Positions 15,588 through 25,239 of a stretch of 64,000 bases of DNA are shown one piece after another. Below the pieces are notes generated by a model. The model did not search any database, was not told the DNA's origin, and worked only from the letters and a program-made list of their open reading frames with translations. Made by a program: the position numbers and the translations under genes. The stretch lies in NCBI RefSeq assembly GCF_900188125.1, contig NZ_FZOW01000008.1:186001-250000 (forward strand), written 5' to 3'. Every line of letters begins with the position of its first letter. Within the stretch, counting starts at the first letter, position 1. Source of the DNA: Rhodococcoides kyotonense. Its GTDB lineage: Bacteria; Actinomycetota; Actinomycetes; Mycobacteriales; Mycobacteriaceae.

Positions 15588-17800
15588 GCATCCGCCGGGC
15601 ATACACGGTCACCGGCGTCGTCCAAGGCGTCGGCTTCCGCCCGTTCGCCTACGCGACGGCGACGGAGCTGTCGCTGACCGGCTTCGTCGGTAACACCAGC
15701 GCGGGAGTCGTCGTCGAGGTCGAGGGATCGCGCGAGTCGGTCGCCGAATTCGGACGCAGGCTCAGCGCGGCACCGCCGCCGCAGTCGGTCGTCGAGTCCG
15801 TCACCACGTGCACGGTTGCGGTGCGGGGCAGCAGCGGATTTCGCATAGACGAGACGGTCGCGGGAACCGGCCGCACGTTCGCGTCTCCGGATCTGGCGAT
15901 GTGCGCGGACTGCGTCGACGAGTTCTCCGACCCGGCCGACCGTCGCTATCGCCACCCGTTCATCTCGTGCACCAACTGCGGTCCGCGGTTCACGATCATC
16001 GAATCACTTCCCTACGACAGGTCCACGACGACGATGCGCCCGTTCCGCATGTGCGCCGCATGCGCCGCAGAATACGGCGACCCGTCGAACCGCCGGTTCC
16101 ACGCGCAGACCATCGCGTGCTGGAACTGCGGCCCGACGCTCTGCGCAACGAACGACGCGACGGGGGAGGATGCGATCGCTGCTGCGCACCGGATACTGAC
16201 CGAGGGAAAGATACTCGCCGTCAAGGGAATCGGCGGTTACCACCTGGCGTGCGACGCGACCGACGACGCAGCGGTGGCCGAACTTCGCGCGCGGAAACAG
16301 CGCGGCGACAAGCCTTTCGCCGTGATGGCCCGCGATGTGAACGAAGCCCGGCGGTACGCACGGGTCGGCAAGCGTGAGGCGGCCGTACTCACCGGCACAC
16401 AGCGACCGATCGTCGTGCTCGAAGCTCTACCGTCCACCCTCGCGTCATCCGTCGCACCGGGTAGCCGCGACGTCGGAATACTGTTGCCGTACAGCCCCGT
16501 TCATCATCTTCTTCTCGAACACGGCCCGTTGGTCATGACGTCGGGCAATCTGGCTGGCGAACCCATCGCCCATACCGCCCACGACGCACACACCAGGCTC
16601 GCCGACATCGCCGACGGCTGGCTCGACCACGATCGCGACATCGTCGTGCCGTGCGACGACTCGGTCGTCCGGGTCGTCGACGAGGTGGAACGTCCCATCC
16701 GACGCTCACGCGGATATGCGCCTATGCCCCTTGCGCTTCCGTTCCCTGTGGAACCCGTTCTCGCGGTGGGCGGCGACCTCAAGAACACGTGCGCCGTTGC
16801 AGACGGCCGGTACGCGTGGCTGGGCCAGCACGTCGGCGACATGGACGATCTCGCGACCCTCGACGCGTTCACCGCCAGCGAAGCGCACCTCGAGGTGCTG
16901 ACCGGTGTTCGACCGACACATCTCGTGTCCGACGCCCATCCTGGCTATCGATCGGCCGCCTGGGCGCGGCGGCACTCCGAGCACCGAGCGGTGCACCACG
17001 CGTGGCATCACCATGCGCACGTCGCGGCCGTGATGGCCGAACACGGTCTCGCCGGCGACGAGAAGGTTCTCGGATTCGCCTTCGACGGAACGGGGTACGG
17101 GACCGACGGGTCCGTGTGGGGTGGCGAGGTACTGGTCGCCGACTACAAGGGATGCGAACGCGTCGGACATCTGCGGAACGCGTCGTTGGCCGGAGGGGAC
17201 GTCAGCGTGCAGCGCCCGTATCGCATGGCGTTGGCCCATCTGCACGCCGCGGGTGTTCCGTGGACCGAGGATCTCCCGTGCGTGGCGGCCTGCCCTCCGC
17301 CGGAACGCCGAGTGCTGCTGCACCAGCTTCAGACCGGTCTCGGGTGCGTTCCGACGTCGAGCATGGGCCGACTGTTCGACGCGGTCGCGTCGATCGCCGG
17401 GGTCCGGCAGACCGTCGACTACGAGGCCCAGGCTGCGATCGAACTGGAAGCGCTGTCCCGTCATATCCCCTGTGACGGTTATCGATTCGGCTCGGATCTC
17501 GATCCGGGCCCTGTCATCCGAGCGATCGTCGACGACGTGTATGCAGGTGTCGCTCCCGCGATCATCGGAGCACGATTCCACCGCGCAGTCGCGAACCTGG
17601 TGGGGGCGGTCGCGTCGGATTTGCGAGCGATGTTCGGTGACATGCCGGTGGTACTGACCGGTGGCGTCTTCCAGAATCCCACCGTGCTGTCGCTGTGCAC
17701 GGAGGCGTTGCGCGACTTCACCGTTCTGACCCCACGTCTGCTGCCGGTCAACGACGGTGCGCTCGCATTCGGTCAGGTGCTCGTCGGGAGCACCTCGTGA
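15584..17800 (+). CDS. hypF: carbamoyltransferase HypF
   Basis: 738 residues with all four expected modules. An acylphosphatase domain comes first (GVVQGVGFRPFAYATA, about residues 9-24). Two zinc fingers (C-x2-C around residues 107-110 and the following C-x2-C sets, CTNCGPRFTI and CWNCGPTL) come next. A YrdC-like carbamoyl-adenylate domain follows (KGIGGYHLACDATDD), then a Kae1-like domain with HHHAHVAAVMAEHG. It makes carbamoyl-AMP from carbamoyl phosphate and loads it on HypE as precursor of the cyanide ligands. Start is GTG 15584, overlapping hypC1. Confidence 0.95.
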   Translation: MSIRRAYTVTGVVQGVGFRPFAYATATELSLTGFVGNTSAGVVVEVEGSRESVAEFGRRLSAAPPPQSVVESVTTCTVAVRGSSGFRIDETVAGTGRTFASPDLAMCADCVDEFSDPADRRYRHPFISCTNCGPRFTIIESLPYDRSTTTMRPFRMCAACAAEYGDPSNRRFHAQTIACWNCGPTLCATNDATGEDAIAAAHRILTEGKILAVKGIGGYHLACDATDDAAVAELRARKQRGDKPFAVMARDVNEARRYARVGKREAAVLTGTQRPIVVLEALPSTLASSVAPGSRDVGILLPYSPVHHLLLEHGPLVMTSGNLAGEPIAHTAHDAHTRLADIADGWLDHDRDIVVPCDDSVVRVVDEVERPIRRSRGYAPMPLALPFPVEPVLAVGGDLKNTCAVADGRYAWLGQHVGDMDDLATLDAFTASEAHLEVLTGVRPTHLVSDAHPGYRSAAWARRHSEHRAVHHAWHHHAHVAAVMAEHGLAGDEKVLGFAFDGTGYGTDGSVWGGEVLVADYKGCERVGHLRNASLAGGDVSVQRPYRMALAHLHAAGVPWTEDLPCVAACPPPERRVLLHQLQTGLGCVPTSSMGRLFDAVASIAGVRQTVDYEAQAAIELEALSRHIPCDGYRFGSDLDPGPVIRAIVDDVYAGVAPAIIGARFHRAVANLVGAVASDLRAMFGDMPVVLTGGVFQNPTVLSLCTEALRDFTVLTPRLLPVNDGALAFGQVLVGSTS

Positions 17801-17819
17801 CCTGCGAAGGAGTGAACCC

Positions 17820-18110
17820 ATGTGCCTAGCCGTTCCCGGGAAGATCGTCCGAGTGTTCGACCGCGACGGTACGACGATGGCCGACGTCGATTTCGGTGGT
17901 ATTCGCAAACAGGTGTGCTTGCACTACATTCCGGATGCCTCCGAGGGTGAGTACGTCGTCGTGCACGTCGGTTTCGCGATCCAACGCCTCGACGAGGAGT
18001 CGGCCAAGGCGACGCTCGCGGAGTTCGAACGCATGAACGTTCTCGACGAGGAGTTCGGTGACGGATTCGAGCGTGCGGCACGACAAGCAGGCGAGGTGGA
18101 GGGACCATGA
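17820..18110 (+). CDS. hypC: HypC family chaperone, second copy
   Basis: 96 residues from ATG 17820 (MCLAVPGKI), preceded by GAAGGAG. The frame is open further upstream inside hypF, but the Cys2 requirement fixes this start. It has the HypC beta-barrel pattern and a longer C-terminal tail than the copy at 15336. It overlaps hypD by 4 nt, the usual hypC-hypD coupling, so this is the better candidate for the HypD partner that carries Fe(CN)2CO. Confidence 0.92.
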   Translation: MCLAVPGKIVRVFDRDGTTMADVDFGGIRKQVCLHYIPDASEGEYVVVHVGFAIQRLDEESAKATLAEFERMNVLDEEFGDGFERAARQAGEVEGP

Positions 18111-19219
18111 AGTATCTCGACGAGTTCAGCAACCCCGAGCTGGCCCGACGGCTGCTCGATCAGATTCACGCTGCGACCACTCGACCGTGGGCAATCATGG
18201 AAGTGTGCGGTGGACAGACGCATTCGATCATCAGACACGGTATCGACCAATTGCTTCCCGAGCAGATCGAGATGATTCACGGACCAGGCTGCCCGGTGTG
18301 CGTCACCCCGCTCGAGATCATCGACCGCGCTCTGGCGATCGCGTCGACACCCGGGGTGATCTTCTGCTCGTTCGGAGACATGCTGCGTGTGCCAGGAAGC
18401 GAGAAGGACCTGTTCCACGTCAAGAGCGAGGGGGGCGACGTTCGCGTCGTCTACTCCCCTCTCGATGCACTCGAGATCGCCCGAGCGAATCCGACACGCC
18501 AGGTGGTGTTCTTCGGTATCGGATTCGAGACCACGGCGCCTGCGAATGCGATGACGGTGTTCCAGGCGAAACGGCAAGGCATCGAGAACTTCTCGCTGTT
18601 GGTGTCACACGTGCTGGTGCCTCCGGCCGTCGCTGCGATCATGGAATCCCCCACGTGCAGAGTACAGGCGTTCCTCGCCGCGGGGCACGTGTGCAGCGTC
18701 ATGGGCACACGCGACTACCCCGCGCTCGCGGAGAAGTACCGCGTTCCCATGGTCGTCACCGGATTCGAGCCACTTGACATCCTCGAAGGCATCAGACGCA
18801 CTGTGCTGCAGCTCGAATCGGGTCGGCACGAGCTGGAGAACGCGTATCCGCGCGCTGTCACAGCCGAAGGGAACGTTGCCGCTCAGTCGATGCTCGCCGA
18901 CGTCTTCGAGGTCACCGACAGGACGTGGAGGGGAATCGGCATGATCCCGAACAGCGGTTGGCGACTGTCCGACAGCTACCGGGAGTACGACGCGGAATCA
19001 CGATTCGACGTCGACGGTATCCGCACTGCCGAGTCGTCGATCTGCCGATCCGGTGAGGTCCTGCAAGGACTGCTCAAGCCGAACGAATGCGGCGCGTTCG
19101 GCAAGGAATGCACACCGCGCACCCCACTCGGTGCGACGATGGTGTCGTCGGAAGGTGCGTGCGCGGCCTACTACCTCTACCGGCGCCTCGAACAACCCGC
19201 GCAGGTGAGCCATGCCTGA
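18107..19219 (+). CDS. hypD: hydrogenase formation protein HypD
   Basis: 370 residues. [20 protein letters not shown] (the paired Cys of the active site) and GFETTAP are present. The C-terminal [31 protein letters not shown] region holds the [4Fe-4S] cluster ligands. HypD with HypC assembles the Fe(CN)2CO unit, taking cyanide from HypE. The start overlaps hypC2, and the stop overlaps hypE by 8 nt. Confidence 0.95.
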   Translation: MKYLDEFSNPELARRLLDQIHAATTRPWAIMEVCGGQTHSIIRHGIDQLLPEQIEMIHGPGCPVCVTPLEIIDRALAIASTPGVIFCSFGDMLRVPGSEKDLFHVKSEGGDVRVVYSPLDALEIARANPTRQVVFFGIGFETTAPANAMTVFQAKRQGIENFSLLVSHVLVPPAVAAIMESPTCRVQAFLAAGHVCSVMGTRDYPALAEKYRVPMVVTGFEPLDILEGIRRTVLQLESGRHELENAYPRAVTAEGNVAAQSMLADVFEVTDRTWRGIGMIPNSGWRLSDSYREYDAESRFDVDGIRTAESSICRSGEVLQGLLKPNECGAFGKECTPRTPLGATMVSSEGACAAYYLYRRLEQPAQVSHA

Positions 19220-20264
19220 CATCGACATCGAGTCCTGGACTTGTCCTGCACCGCTGCGAGATTCGCCGAACGTCGTCATGGGTCACGGCGGCGGAGGGGC
19301 CCTGTCGGCCGAACTGATCGAGCATCTGTTCCTCCCCGCGTTCGGGTCGGCGGCGACGGCAGGCCTCGGCGATTCGGCCGTCGTCGAAATCGGTGCTGCG
19401 CGCCTTGCATTCTCGACGGATTCGTACGTCGTGCGACCCATGGTGTTTCCCGGCGGGACCATCGGCGATCTGGCCGTCAACGGCACGGTCAACGATCTCG
19501 CGATGTCGGGTGCGCGGCCACTCGTCCTGTCGACGGCCTTCATCCTCGAGGAAGGCACACCCCTCGGGGACATTCGGCACATCGCGGAGGCAATGGGGAC
19601 CGCGGCGCTGGCTGCCGGTGTCGCGCTCGTCACCGGGGATACCAAAGTCGTCGACTCCGGTCACGGGGACGGCGTTTTCGTCAACACTGCGGGTATCGGC
19701 GTGATCGACGACGGTGTCGACATCGCACCCGAGCGCGCTGCACCCGGTGACGTCGTCATCGTCAGCGGCGACATCGGCGTGCACGGCATTGCCGTCATGA
19801 GTTGCCGAGAGGGTCTGGAGTTCGGTACCACGGTCTGCTCCGACACCGCTCCGTTGAACGGCCTCGTCGCCGCGATGATCGAGGCCGGCACTGTGCACAC
19901 GTTGCGCGATCCCACGCGAGGTGGCGTCGCAGCGACTCTCAACGAGATCGCCACGGCCGCAAGCGTTGGGATCTCCATCGTCGAGCAGGCACTGCCGATT
20001 CCCGACGCGGTGCGTGATGCGTGCGGCGTTCTCGGCCTCGATCCGCTGTTCGTGGCGAACGAAGGCAAGCTGGTCGCATTCGTGCCCGAACCGGATGCCG
20101 ACGCGGTGCTGGCCGCCATGCGTGCGCATCCGCTCGGCGTCTCCGCGGCCGTCATCGGGCGGTGTGTCGACGCCCATCGCGGTACCGTTGTCGCGCGCAC
20201 CGGTCTCGGCGCTCGACGCGTCGTCGATCTTCCTCTGGGAGAGCAACTTCCGAGGATCTGCTGA
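19212..20264 (+). CDS. hypE: hydrogenase expression/formation protein HypE
   Basis: 350 residues of the AIR-synthase/PurM fold: [20 protein letters not shown] near the N-terminus and [13 protein letters not shown] in the ATP site. The chain ends PRIC; the terminal Cys is the residue carbamoylated by HypF and dehydrated to thiocyanate. Its TGA overlaps the ATG of the next gene by one base. Confidence 0.95.
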   Translation: MPDIDIESWTCPAPLRDSPNVVMGHGGGGALSAELIEHLFLPAFGSAATAGLGDSAVVEIGAARLAFSTDSYVVRPMVFPGGTIGDLAVNGTVNDLAMSGARPLVLSTAFILEEGTPLGDIRHIAEAMGTAALAAGVALVTGDTKVVDSGHGDGVFVNTAGIGVIDDGVDIAPERAAPGDVVIVSGDIGVHGIAVMSCREGLEFGTTVCSDTAPLNGLVAAMIEAGTVHTLRDPTRGGVAATLNEIATAASVGISIVEQALPIPDAVRDACGVLGLDPLFVANEGKLVAFVPEPDADAVLAAMRAHPLGVSAAVIGRCVDAHRGTVVARTGLGARRVVDLPLGEQLPRIC

Positions 20265-21037
20265 TGTCTCGGGGGCCTGCGCTGTTCGGGCGCTACGCGT
20301 TTCCGCCGAACGAGCTGGGCTATTGCGGACCACCCGGCGCGGGCGCGTTGCTCGAGGCGATCACCAACGGTGACGGCGTCGGGCGTCGGGCGCGTGAATT
20401 CGACGGCGCATGGACATATCTCGATGTGCTCGCGCGTTCGGGCGGCTACACCGACCGCCTGGATCCGGCCGTCGTCAAGGCCTACTGGGTCGGCTCCGAC
20501 CTGGTCGACGAGATCGATCCCGCCGATCTTCGACGACGGCTACGTGTCGCATTCGCAGGGCAACCCGGTGGCATTCTCCACGAGCTCCGTCCACAGGATT
20601 GTCTGGCGCACCACAGTTTTCACGTCCTTGCGGTGTATCCGTGGCTGCGGATGCTGCCGCGGGGAGGTGCCATCGCTCTGTCGATGTTGCAGCAGTGCCG
20701 CATCCGATGGGGCCGCGTCGTCGATCGCGACGGCGACGATGCGACGGTGCTGTCCCGCCCGCTGTTGTTCGACGGCACGCAACTCCACCTCGGTGACGCG
20801 GTACCGGAACAGGTCAGATGGCAATCGGCGGGGCGGGCATTGGTGCCCGACCCCGCCGAAGGAGATCTCGTGTCACTGCACTGGAGCTGGATGTGCGACC
20901 GCCTGTCCTACGACGACATCGGTCAGCTCGAGCGCCTCACCGACCGCTCGCTGGCAGTGGCCAACCGAGCGCTCAGATCCGCTCACCCGTCTCCGGGTGG
21001 AACAGGTGCACCGGCCCGTCGATCTTCGTCAGACTGA
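20264..21037 (+). CDS. DUF6390-like hydrogenase-operon protein
   Basis: 257 residues from ATG 20264. Segments FGRYAFPPNELGYCGPP, LRPQDCLAHHSFHVLAVYPWLRML and WSWMCDRLS are conserved-looking; the paired Cys/His suggest a cofactor or metal role. I recall this family only from hydrogenase loci; function unknown. The last 21 codons (from 20973) overlap, antisense, the end of the ABC ATPase gene on the minus strand. The low-complexity tail after about residue 236 (SAHPSPGGTGAPARRSSSD) therefore looks like read-through into the neighbour after loss of the original stop. Confidence 0.72.
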   Translation: MSRGPALFGRYAFPPNELGYCGPPGAGALLEAITNGDGVGRRAREFDGAWTYLDVLARSGGYTDRLDPAVVKAYWVGSDLVDEIDPADLRRRLRVAFAGQPGGILHELRPQDCLAHHSFHVLAVYPWLRMLPRGGAIALSMLQQCRIRWGRVVDRDGDDATVLSRPLLFDGTQLHLGDAVPEQVRWQSAGRALVPDPAEGDLVSLHWSWMCDRLSYDDIGQLERLTDRSLAVANRALRSAHPSPGGTGAPARRSSSD

Positions 21038-22073
21038 CGCTCTCCCCGATGCGCGCAGGAGCGCGGACAGCCGAGCGCGCAACGAGATTCACCGGTCCGC
21101 CGTCGAGACCCTTGACCTTGGCGTCGTCGAGGTGCGCGTACACGTACGACTCGCTGCCGAGTTCCTCGATCAGGTCGACCTTGGCGGCGAAGCCCTCACC
21201 GTGGTCGATGCCGAGCTGCTCGGGACGCAGCCCGACGGTGACGGTGTCGAGGCCCGCACTCGCGAGCTTCGTCAGCGCGTCACGTTCGAGAGGCAGCAAC
21301 GTGTCGCCGATCTGCACTCCGCCGGACCCGATCGGCACCGTCATCAGGTTCATCGCCGGTGATCCGATGAATCCGGCGACGAACGCATTGACCGGGTTGT
21401 CGTACAGATCGGTCGGCGACGCGAACTGCTGCAGCTTGCCGCCGCGCAGCACGGCGACCCGGTCGCCCATCGTCATGGCCTCGACCTGGTCGTGCGTGAC
21501 GTACACGGTGGTGGTACCGAGGCGACGTTGCAACGCGGCGATCTGCGTACGAGTCTGCACGCGGAGCTTGGCGTCGAGGTTCGACAGCGGCTCGTCCATG
21601 CAGAACACCTGAGGTTCACGAACGATGGCCCGTCCCATGGCAACTCGCTGTCGCTGACCACCCGACAGCTTGCCCGGCTTGCGGTCGAGGTATTCGGTCA
21701 GATCCAGGATCTTCGCTGCCTCGGCGACCTTCTTCTTACGCTCCTCGAGCGACACGCCGCGCATCTTGAGCGCGAATCCCATGTTCTCCCCGACGGTCTT
21801 GTTCGGATACAGCGCGTAGTTCTGGAACACCATCGCGATGTCGCGGTCCTTCGACGGAACGCCGACCATGTTCTTGCCACCGATCTCGATGGCGCCACCG
21901 TCGATGTCCTCCAGTCCAGCGAGCATCCGCAGGGCGGTGGACTTTCCTGAGCCCGAGGGCCCGACGAGGACGACGAATTCACCGTCGGCGATGTCGAGAT
22001 CGAGCGAGTCGACGGCAAGCTTGTCGGCGCCTTCGTAGACGCAGGAAGCCTTCTTGTAATTGATTGCAGCCAT
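20973..22073 (-). CDS. sugar/polyol ABC transporter ATP-binding protein (UgpC/MsmK family)
   Basis: 366 residues: Walker A GPSGSGKSTAL (about 38-48), signature LSGGQRQRVAMGRA, Walker B VFCMDEPLSNLDAKLR, switch His in YVTHDQVEAM, then a C-terminal regulatory TOBE/MalK-type domain. It powers the permease pair immediately upstream (22086-23890). It is the last gene of the regulator-SBP-permease-permease-ATPase operon. Its 3' 65 bp overlap the end of the DUF6390-like gene on the other strand. Confidence 0.92.
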   Translation of the reverse strand: MAAINYKKASCVYEGADKLAVDSLDLDIADGEFVVLVGPSGSGKSTALRMLAGLEDIDGGAIEIGGKNMVGVPSKDRDIAMVFQNYALYPNKTVGENMGFALKMRGVSLEERKKKVAEAAKILDLTEYLDRKPGKLSGGQRQRVAMGRAIVREPQVFCMDEPLSNLDAKLRVQTRTQIAALQRRLGTTTVYVTHDQVEAMTMGDRVAVLRGGKLQQFASPTDLYDNPVNAFVAGFIGSPAMNLMTVPIGSGGVQIGDTLLPLERDALTKLASAGLDTVTVGLRPEQLGIDHGEGFAAKVDLIEELGSESYVYAHLDDAKVKGLDGGPVNLVARSAVRAPARIGESVSLTKIDGPVHLFHPETGERI

Positions 22074-22085
22074 TGCGAACTCCTG

Positions 22086-22940
22086 TTACTTGATGGCACC
22101 GAAGGACAGACCGCGCACGAGCTTGTTCTGTGCGATCCAGCCGGCGAGGATGACGGGCAGTGCTGCGAGGGTCGCAGCGGCGGACAGGCGGGCCCAGTAC
22201 AGCCCTTCGCCGGTGATGAATCCGACCAGCGCAACCGGAACGGTCTGTGCCTGAACAGCAGTGAGGTTGACGGCGAAGAAGAACTCGTTCCACGAGAAGA
22301 TCACGCAGATGAGCGCCGTCGCGGCGATTCCGGGTGAGACGAGAGGAAGAATCACCTCGCGGACCGATGTCCAGAGCGACGCACCGTCCATGCTCGCGGC
22401 TTCGAGGAGTTCGCTCGGGACCTCCAGGAAGAACGAACGCATCATCCACACCGCGATCGGCAGGTTCATCGCCGTGTACAGGATGATCAGGGCCCAGATG
22501 TTGTCGAGCAGACCGATGTCGCCGACGATGACGTACAGCGGCACGATCGCCGCGACGACCGGGAGCATCTTGGTGGAGATGAAGAAGAACAGCACGTCCT
22601 TCGTCTTCTTGACCGGGCGCAGCGACAGCGCGAATGCAGCCGGAATGCCCAGCAGCAGAACGAGAAGCGTCGACACGATCGTCGCGAACGCCGAATTCAA
22701 CAGCGCCGTACCGATTCCGCTCGACAGAACAGCGCTGTACTGATCCAACGTCGGGGTGAAGAACAGCTTCGGCGGATCGGAGTACGCGTCACCTTCCTGC
22801 TTGAAACTGGTGACCACCATCCACAGGACGGGGAAGAAGAACCCGATCCCGACGACCCACGCGACGACGGTCCAGAAAGTGCCTGCGCCGAGCTTCTTCT
22901 TGTGTTTGACGACGGGCGCGGTTGCGGTTGTCGTGGTCAT
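22086..22940 (-). CDS. carbohydrate ABC transporter permease (MalG-type)
   Basis: 284 residues from ATG 22940; a longer open frame upstream lies over the partner permease. Six membrane spans and the EAA loop (ELLEAASMDGASLWTSVREVILPLVSPG) that docks the ATPase are visible. The start overlaps the stop of the upstream permease by one base (TGATG), indicating coupled translation. The neighbouring dehydrogenases make mannitol, sorbitol or arabitol the likely cargo. Confidence 0.9.
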   Translation of the reverse strand: MTTTTATAPVVKHKKKLGAGTFWTVVAWVVGIGFFFPVLWMVVTSFKQEGDAYSDPPKLFFTPTLDQYSAVLSSGIGTALLNSAFATIVSTLLVLLLGIPAAFALSLRPVKKTKDVLFFFISTKMLPVVAAIVPLYVIVGDIGLLDNIWALIILYTAMNLPIAVWMMRSFFLEVPSELLEAASMDGASLWTSVREVILPLVSPGIAATALICVIFSWNEFFFAVNLTAVQAQTVPVALVGFITGEGLYWARLSAAATLAALPVILAGWIAQNKLVRGLSFGAIK

Positions 22941-23890
22941 CAGGCTGCCTCCTCGTTCCCGCTGAAACTCTTGAAGATCAATCGCAGCGCGAGGGTGCTG
23001 ACGACGATGGTCGCGACGACGGTCACCACGCCCATCGCTGCTGCCTGGCCGATGTCGAAGCCGAGGAACGCGCGTTGGTAGATGTAATACGGAAGATTCG
23101 AGCTCGCGACGCCAGGGCCACCGGACGTCATCATGTACACCGCGTCGAACGTGTTGACGAGGTAGATCGCACCGAGCACCGCACCGAGTTCGATGAACCG
23201 TCGCAGGTGCGGCAGCGTCAGCTCGCGGAACAGCGCGACAGCGCTTGCACCGTCGACGCGTGCCGCCTCGGCGATGTCCTTGGGCATCGACTGCAGCCCC
23301 GCGAGGATCAGCAGCATCATGAACGGTGTCCACTGCCAGATCAGGTTCACCATGACCGCCGCGAGCGGAAAGCGTGAGACCCAGTCGATCTGCTCGACGC
23401 CGAACGGGCTGAGCGCGAAGTTGATCAGACCGAAGACCGGATCGAACATCGTGGTCTTCCAGATCAACGCTCCGGCAACGGGAGTGACGAGGAACGGAGT
23501 GATCAGCAGCGTTCGGATCAGGCTGCGGCCGATGAACTTTCGGTCGAGAAGTAGTGCGAGGAACAGACCGAGGATCACCGAGATGACGACGGTGCCGACG
23601 ATCATGATGACCGTGTTGAGGGCCACCTCGCGGAACTGGCTGTCACGGAAGACGTCGACGTAGTTGTTGAGCCAGTTGAACTCTCGCGAACCCGGGCGGA
23701 CCAGGTTCCACGACTGCGTCGAGTAATACAGCGTGAACAGGAACGGAATCTGCGTGACGACGATCGCGAAGATCAGTGCCGGCAGGAGTGGCCCGCGTCG
23801 GCGCCAGCCTTCCGCTTTCGAGATGGTGCGCGGACGTGGAACGAACTTCTCGGGTTCGGCTTCGGTCGCCCGAGCCTCGGTCGTGGTCAT
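22940..23890 (-). CDS. carbohydrate ABC transporter permease (MalF-type)
   Basis: 316 residues, six membrane spans after a charged cytoplasmic N-terminus. The EAA loop is DIAEAARVDGASAVALFRELTLPHLRR. It forms a heterodimer with the permease at 22086. Its start overlaps the stop of the binding-protein gene by 4 nt. The order of genes resembles the mtlEFGK polyol transporter of pseudomonads. Confidence 0.9.
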   Translation of the reverse strand: MTTTEARATEAEPEKFVPRPRTISKAEGWRRRGPLLPALIFAIVVTQIPFLFTLYYSTQSWNLVRPGSREFNWLNNYVDVFRDSQFREVALNTVIMIVGTVVISVILGLFLALLLDRKFIGRSLIRTLLITPFLVTPVAGALIWKTTMFDPVFGLINFALSPFGVEQIDWVSRFPLAAVMVNLIWQWTPFMMLLILAGLQSMPKDIAEAARVDGASAVALFRELTLPHLRRFIELGAVLGAIYLVNTFDAVYMMTSGGPGVASSNLPYYIYQRAFLGFDIGQAAAMGVVTVVATIVVSTLALRLIFKSFSGNEEAA

Positions 23891-25239
23891 CCCTGGCCCT
23901 CCTGATACGTCTTGCCGACCACTTCGGCGTACTGCTGCGCTTGAGCTAGCGCGTCCTGGACGCTGATTCGTCCTGCCACTGCTGCACTGATCTGTTGACT
24001 GACACGGGTTCCCAGGTCTTGGAACTCGGGGATCGTGAGGAACTGAACGCCGGTGTACGGCACCGGATCGACCGTCGGATTCTGGGGATCGGCGCTGTCG
24101 ATCGAGTCGAGGGTGAGTTGCCCGTACGCCTGCGACGCTTCCTTGTACTCGGGAATCTCGTACGTGCTGAGGCGGCTTCCCGGAGGTACACGTTCCCAGC
24201 CGAGCTCGTTACCGACCTTGTTCAGGTACTCCTTGCTCGTCATCCAGGAGACGAACTTCCATGCGTCGTCGGGGTTCTCGGACGTCGTCGGAATGCCCAG
24301 TGCCCACGAGTAGAGCCAGCCGTTGTCACCCTTGGCCTCGCTCGGCGCCTTGGCGTAGCCGATATTGCCGACGACATTGCTGGACGACGGGTCTTCCAGA
24401 ACCGAGACTGCCGACGTCGCGTCGTACCACATCGCGGTGTTGCCCTGGGACAGCTGCGTTGCACACTCGCTGAAACCGCTTGTCGCAGCGCCTGCTTGGC
24501 CGTGTTCGCGCACGGTGTCGACGTAGAACTGCACGGCCTTCTCGACCTCGGGGCTGTCGAGCTGCGCGTTCCAGTCCTCGTCGTACCAGCGTCCGCCGAA
24601 GGCGTTGATGACGGTGTCGAGCGGCGCGAGAACCTCACCCCAGCCGGGCTTTCCGCGGAGGCAGATGCCGGAGACGTCGGGGCTGTCGAGCGTGGCGGCC
24701 GCGTCGGCGACTTGCTGCCACGTCGGCTCCTCGGGCATCTGGATGCCCGCTGCTTCCATGAGATCCTTGCGGTACATCAGGAACGACGACTCACCGTAGA
24801 ACGGCACCGCGTACATGCTGCCTTCGTACGACAGTGACTCCTTCAGCGTCGGAATGAAGTCGTCCTCGTCGTAACCCGGTGTCGCATCGGCATAGTCGGA
24901 CAGATTGGTGAGCCATCCGTTCTCGGCCCACTGCGGGGTCTCGAAGTTGCTGATCATGACGACGTCGAACTCGCCGCCGCCCGTCGCGACGGACGCGGTG
25001 ATCTTCGCTCGCGCCTCGTTCTCCGACAAGGACACGAATTTCAGGTTGACGCCCGGGTTCTCCGCCTCGAAGGCCGGAGCCAGCGAAATGGCGTCGGACA
25101 TCTGCGAATTCGAGACGATGGCCACGGTGATGGTCGTACCGTCACCACCGCCACCGAACGAGCCCGCGCCGGCACAGCCGGACAGGACCAAGGTCGTCGC
25201 GAGCGAAGCCGCGACGGCCACCTTCGGTAGTGCCTTCAC
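23887..25239 (-). CDS. polyol/sugar ABC transporter substrate-binding lipoprotein
   Basis: 450 residues starting GTG 25239, chosen for the GAAGGGAAGG ribosome site and the lipoprotein signal directly after it (VKALPKVAVAASLATTLVLSGC; lipobox LSGC). After the Cys comes an extracytoplasmic solute-binding family 1 domain (TITVAIVSNSQMSDAISLAPAFEAENPGV). It captures the ligand outside and hands it to the two permeases. The GTG overlaps the stop of the SorC-type regulator gene. Confidence 0.88.
   Translation of the reverse strand: MKALPKVAVAASLATTLVLSGCAGAGSFGGGGDGTTITVAIVSNSQMSDAISLAPAFEAENPGVNLKFVSLSENEARAKITASVATGGGEFDVVMISNFETPQWAENGWLTNLSDYADATPGYDEDDFIPTLKESLSYEGSMYAVPFYGESSFLMYRKDLMEAAGIQMPEEPTWQQVADAAATLDSPDVSGICLRGKPGWGEVLAPLDTVINAFGGRWYDEDWNAQLDSPEVEKAVQFYVDTVREHGQAGAATSGFSECATQLSQGNTAMWYDATSAVSVLEDPSSSNVVGNIGYAKAPSEAKGDNGWLYSWALGIPTTSENPDDAWKFVSWMTSKEYLNKVGNELGWERVPPGSRLSTYEIPEYKEASQAYGQLTLDSIDSADPQNPTVDPVPYTGVQFLTIPEFQDLGTRVSQQISAAVAGRISVQDALAQAQQYAEVVGKTYQEGQG

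Noticed and set aside
18107-19219. Loss of an iron-sulfur ligand in HypD (GATMVSSEG)
   Set aside because: The Cys seen at this place in some homologues is not universal as far as I recall, so the Thr cannot be called a defect from sequence alone.
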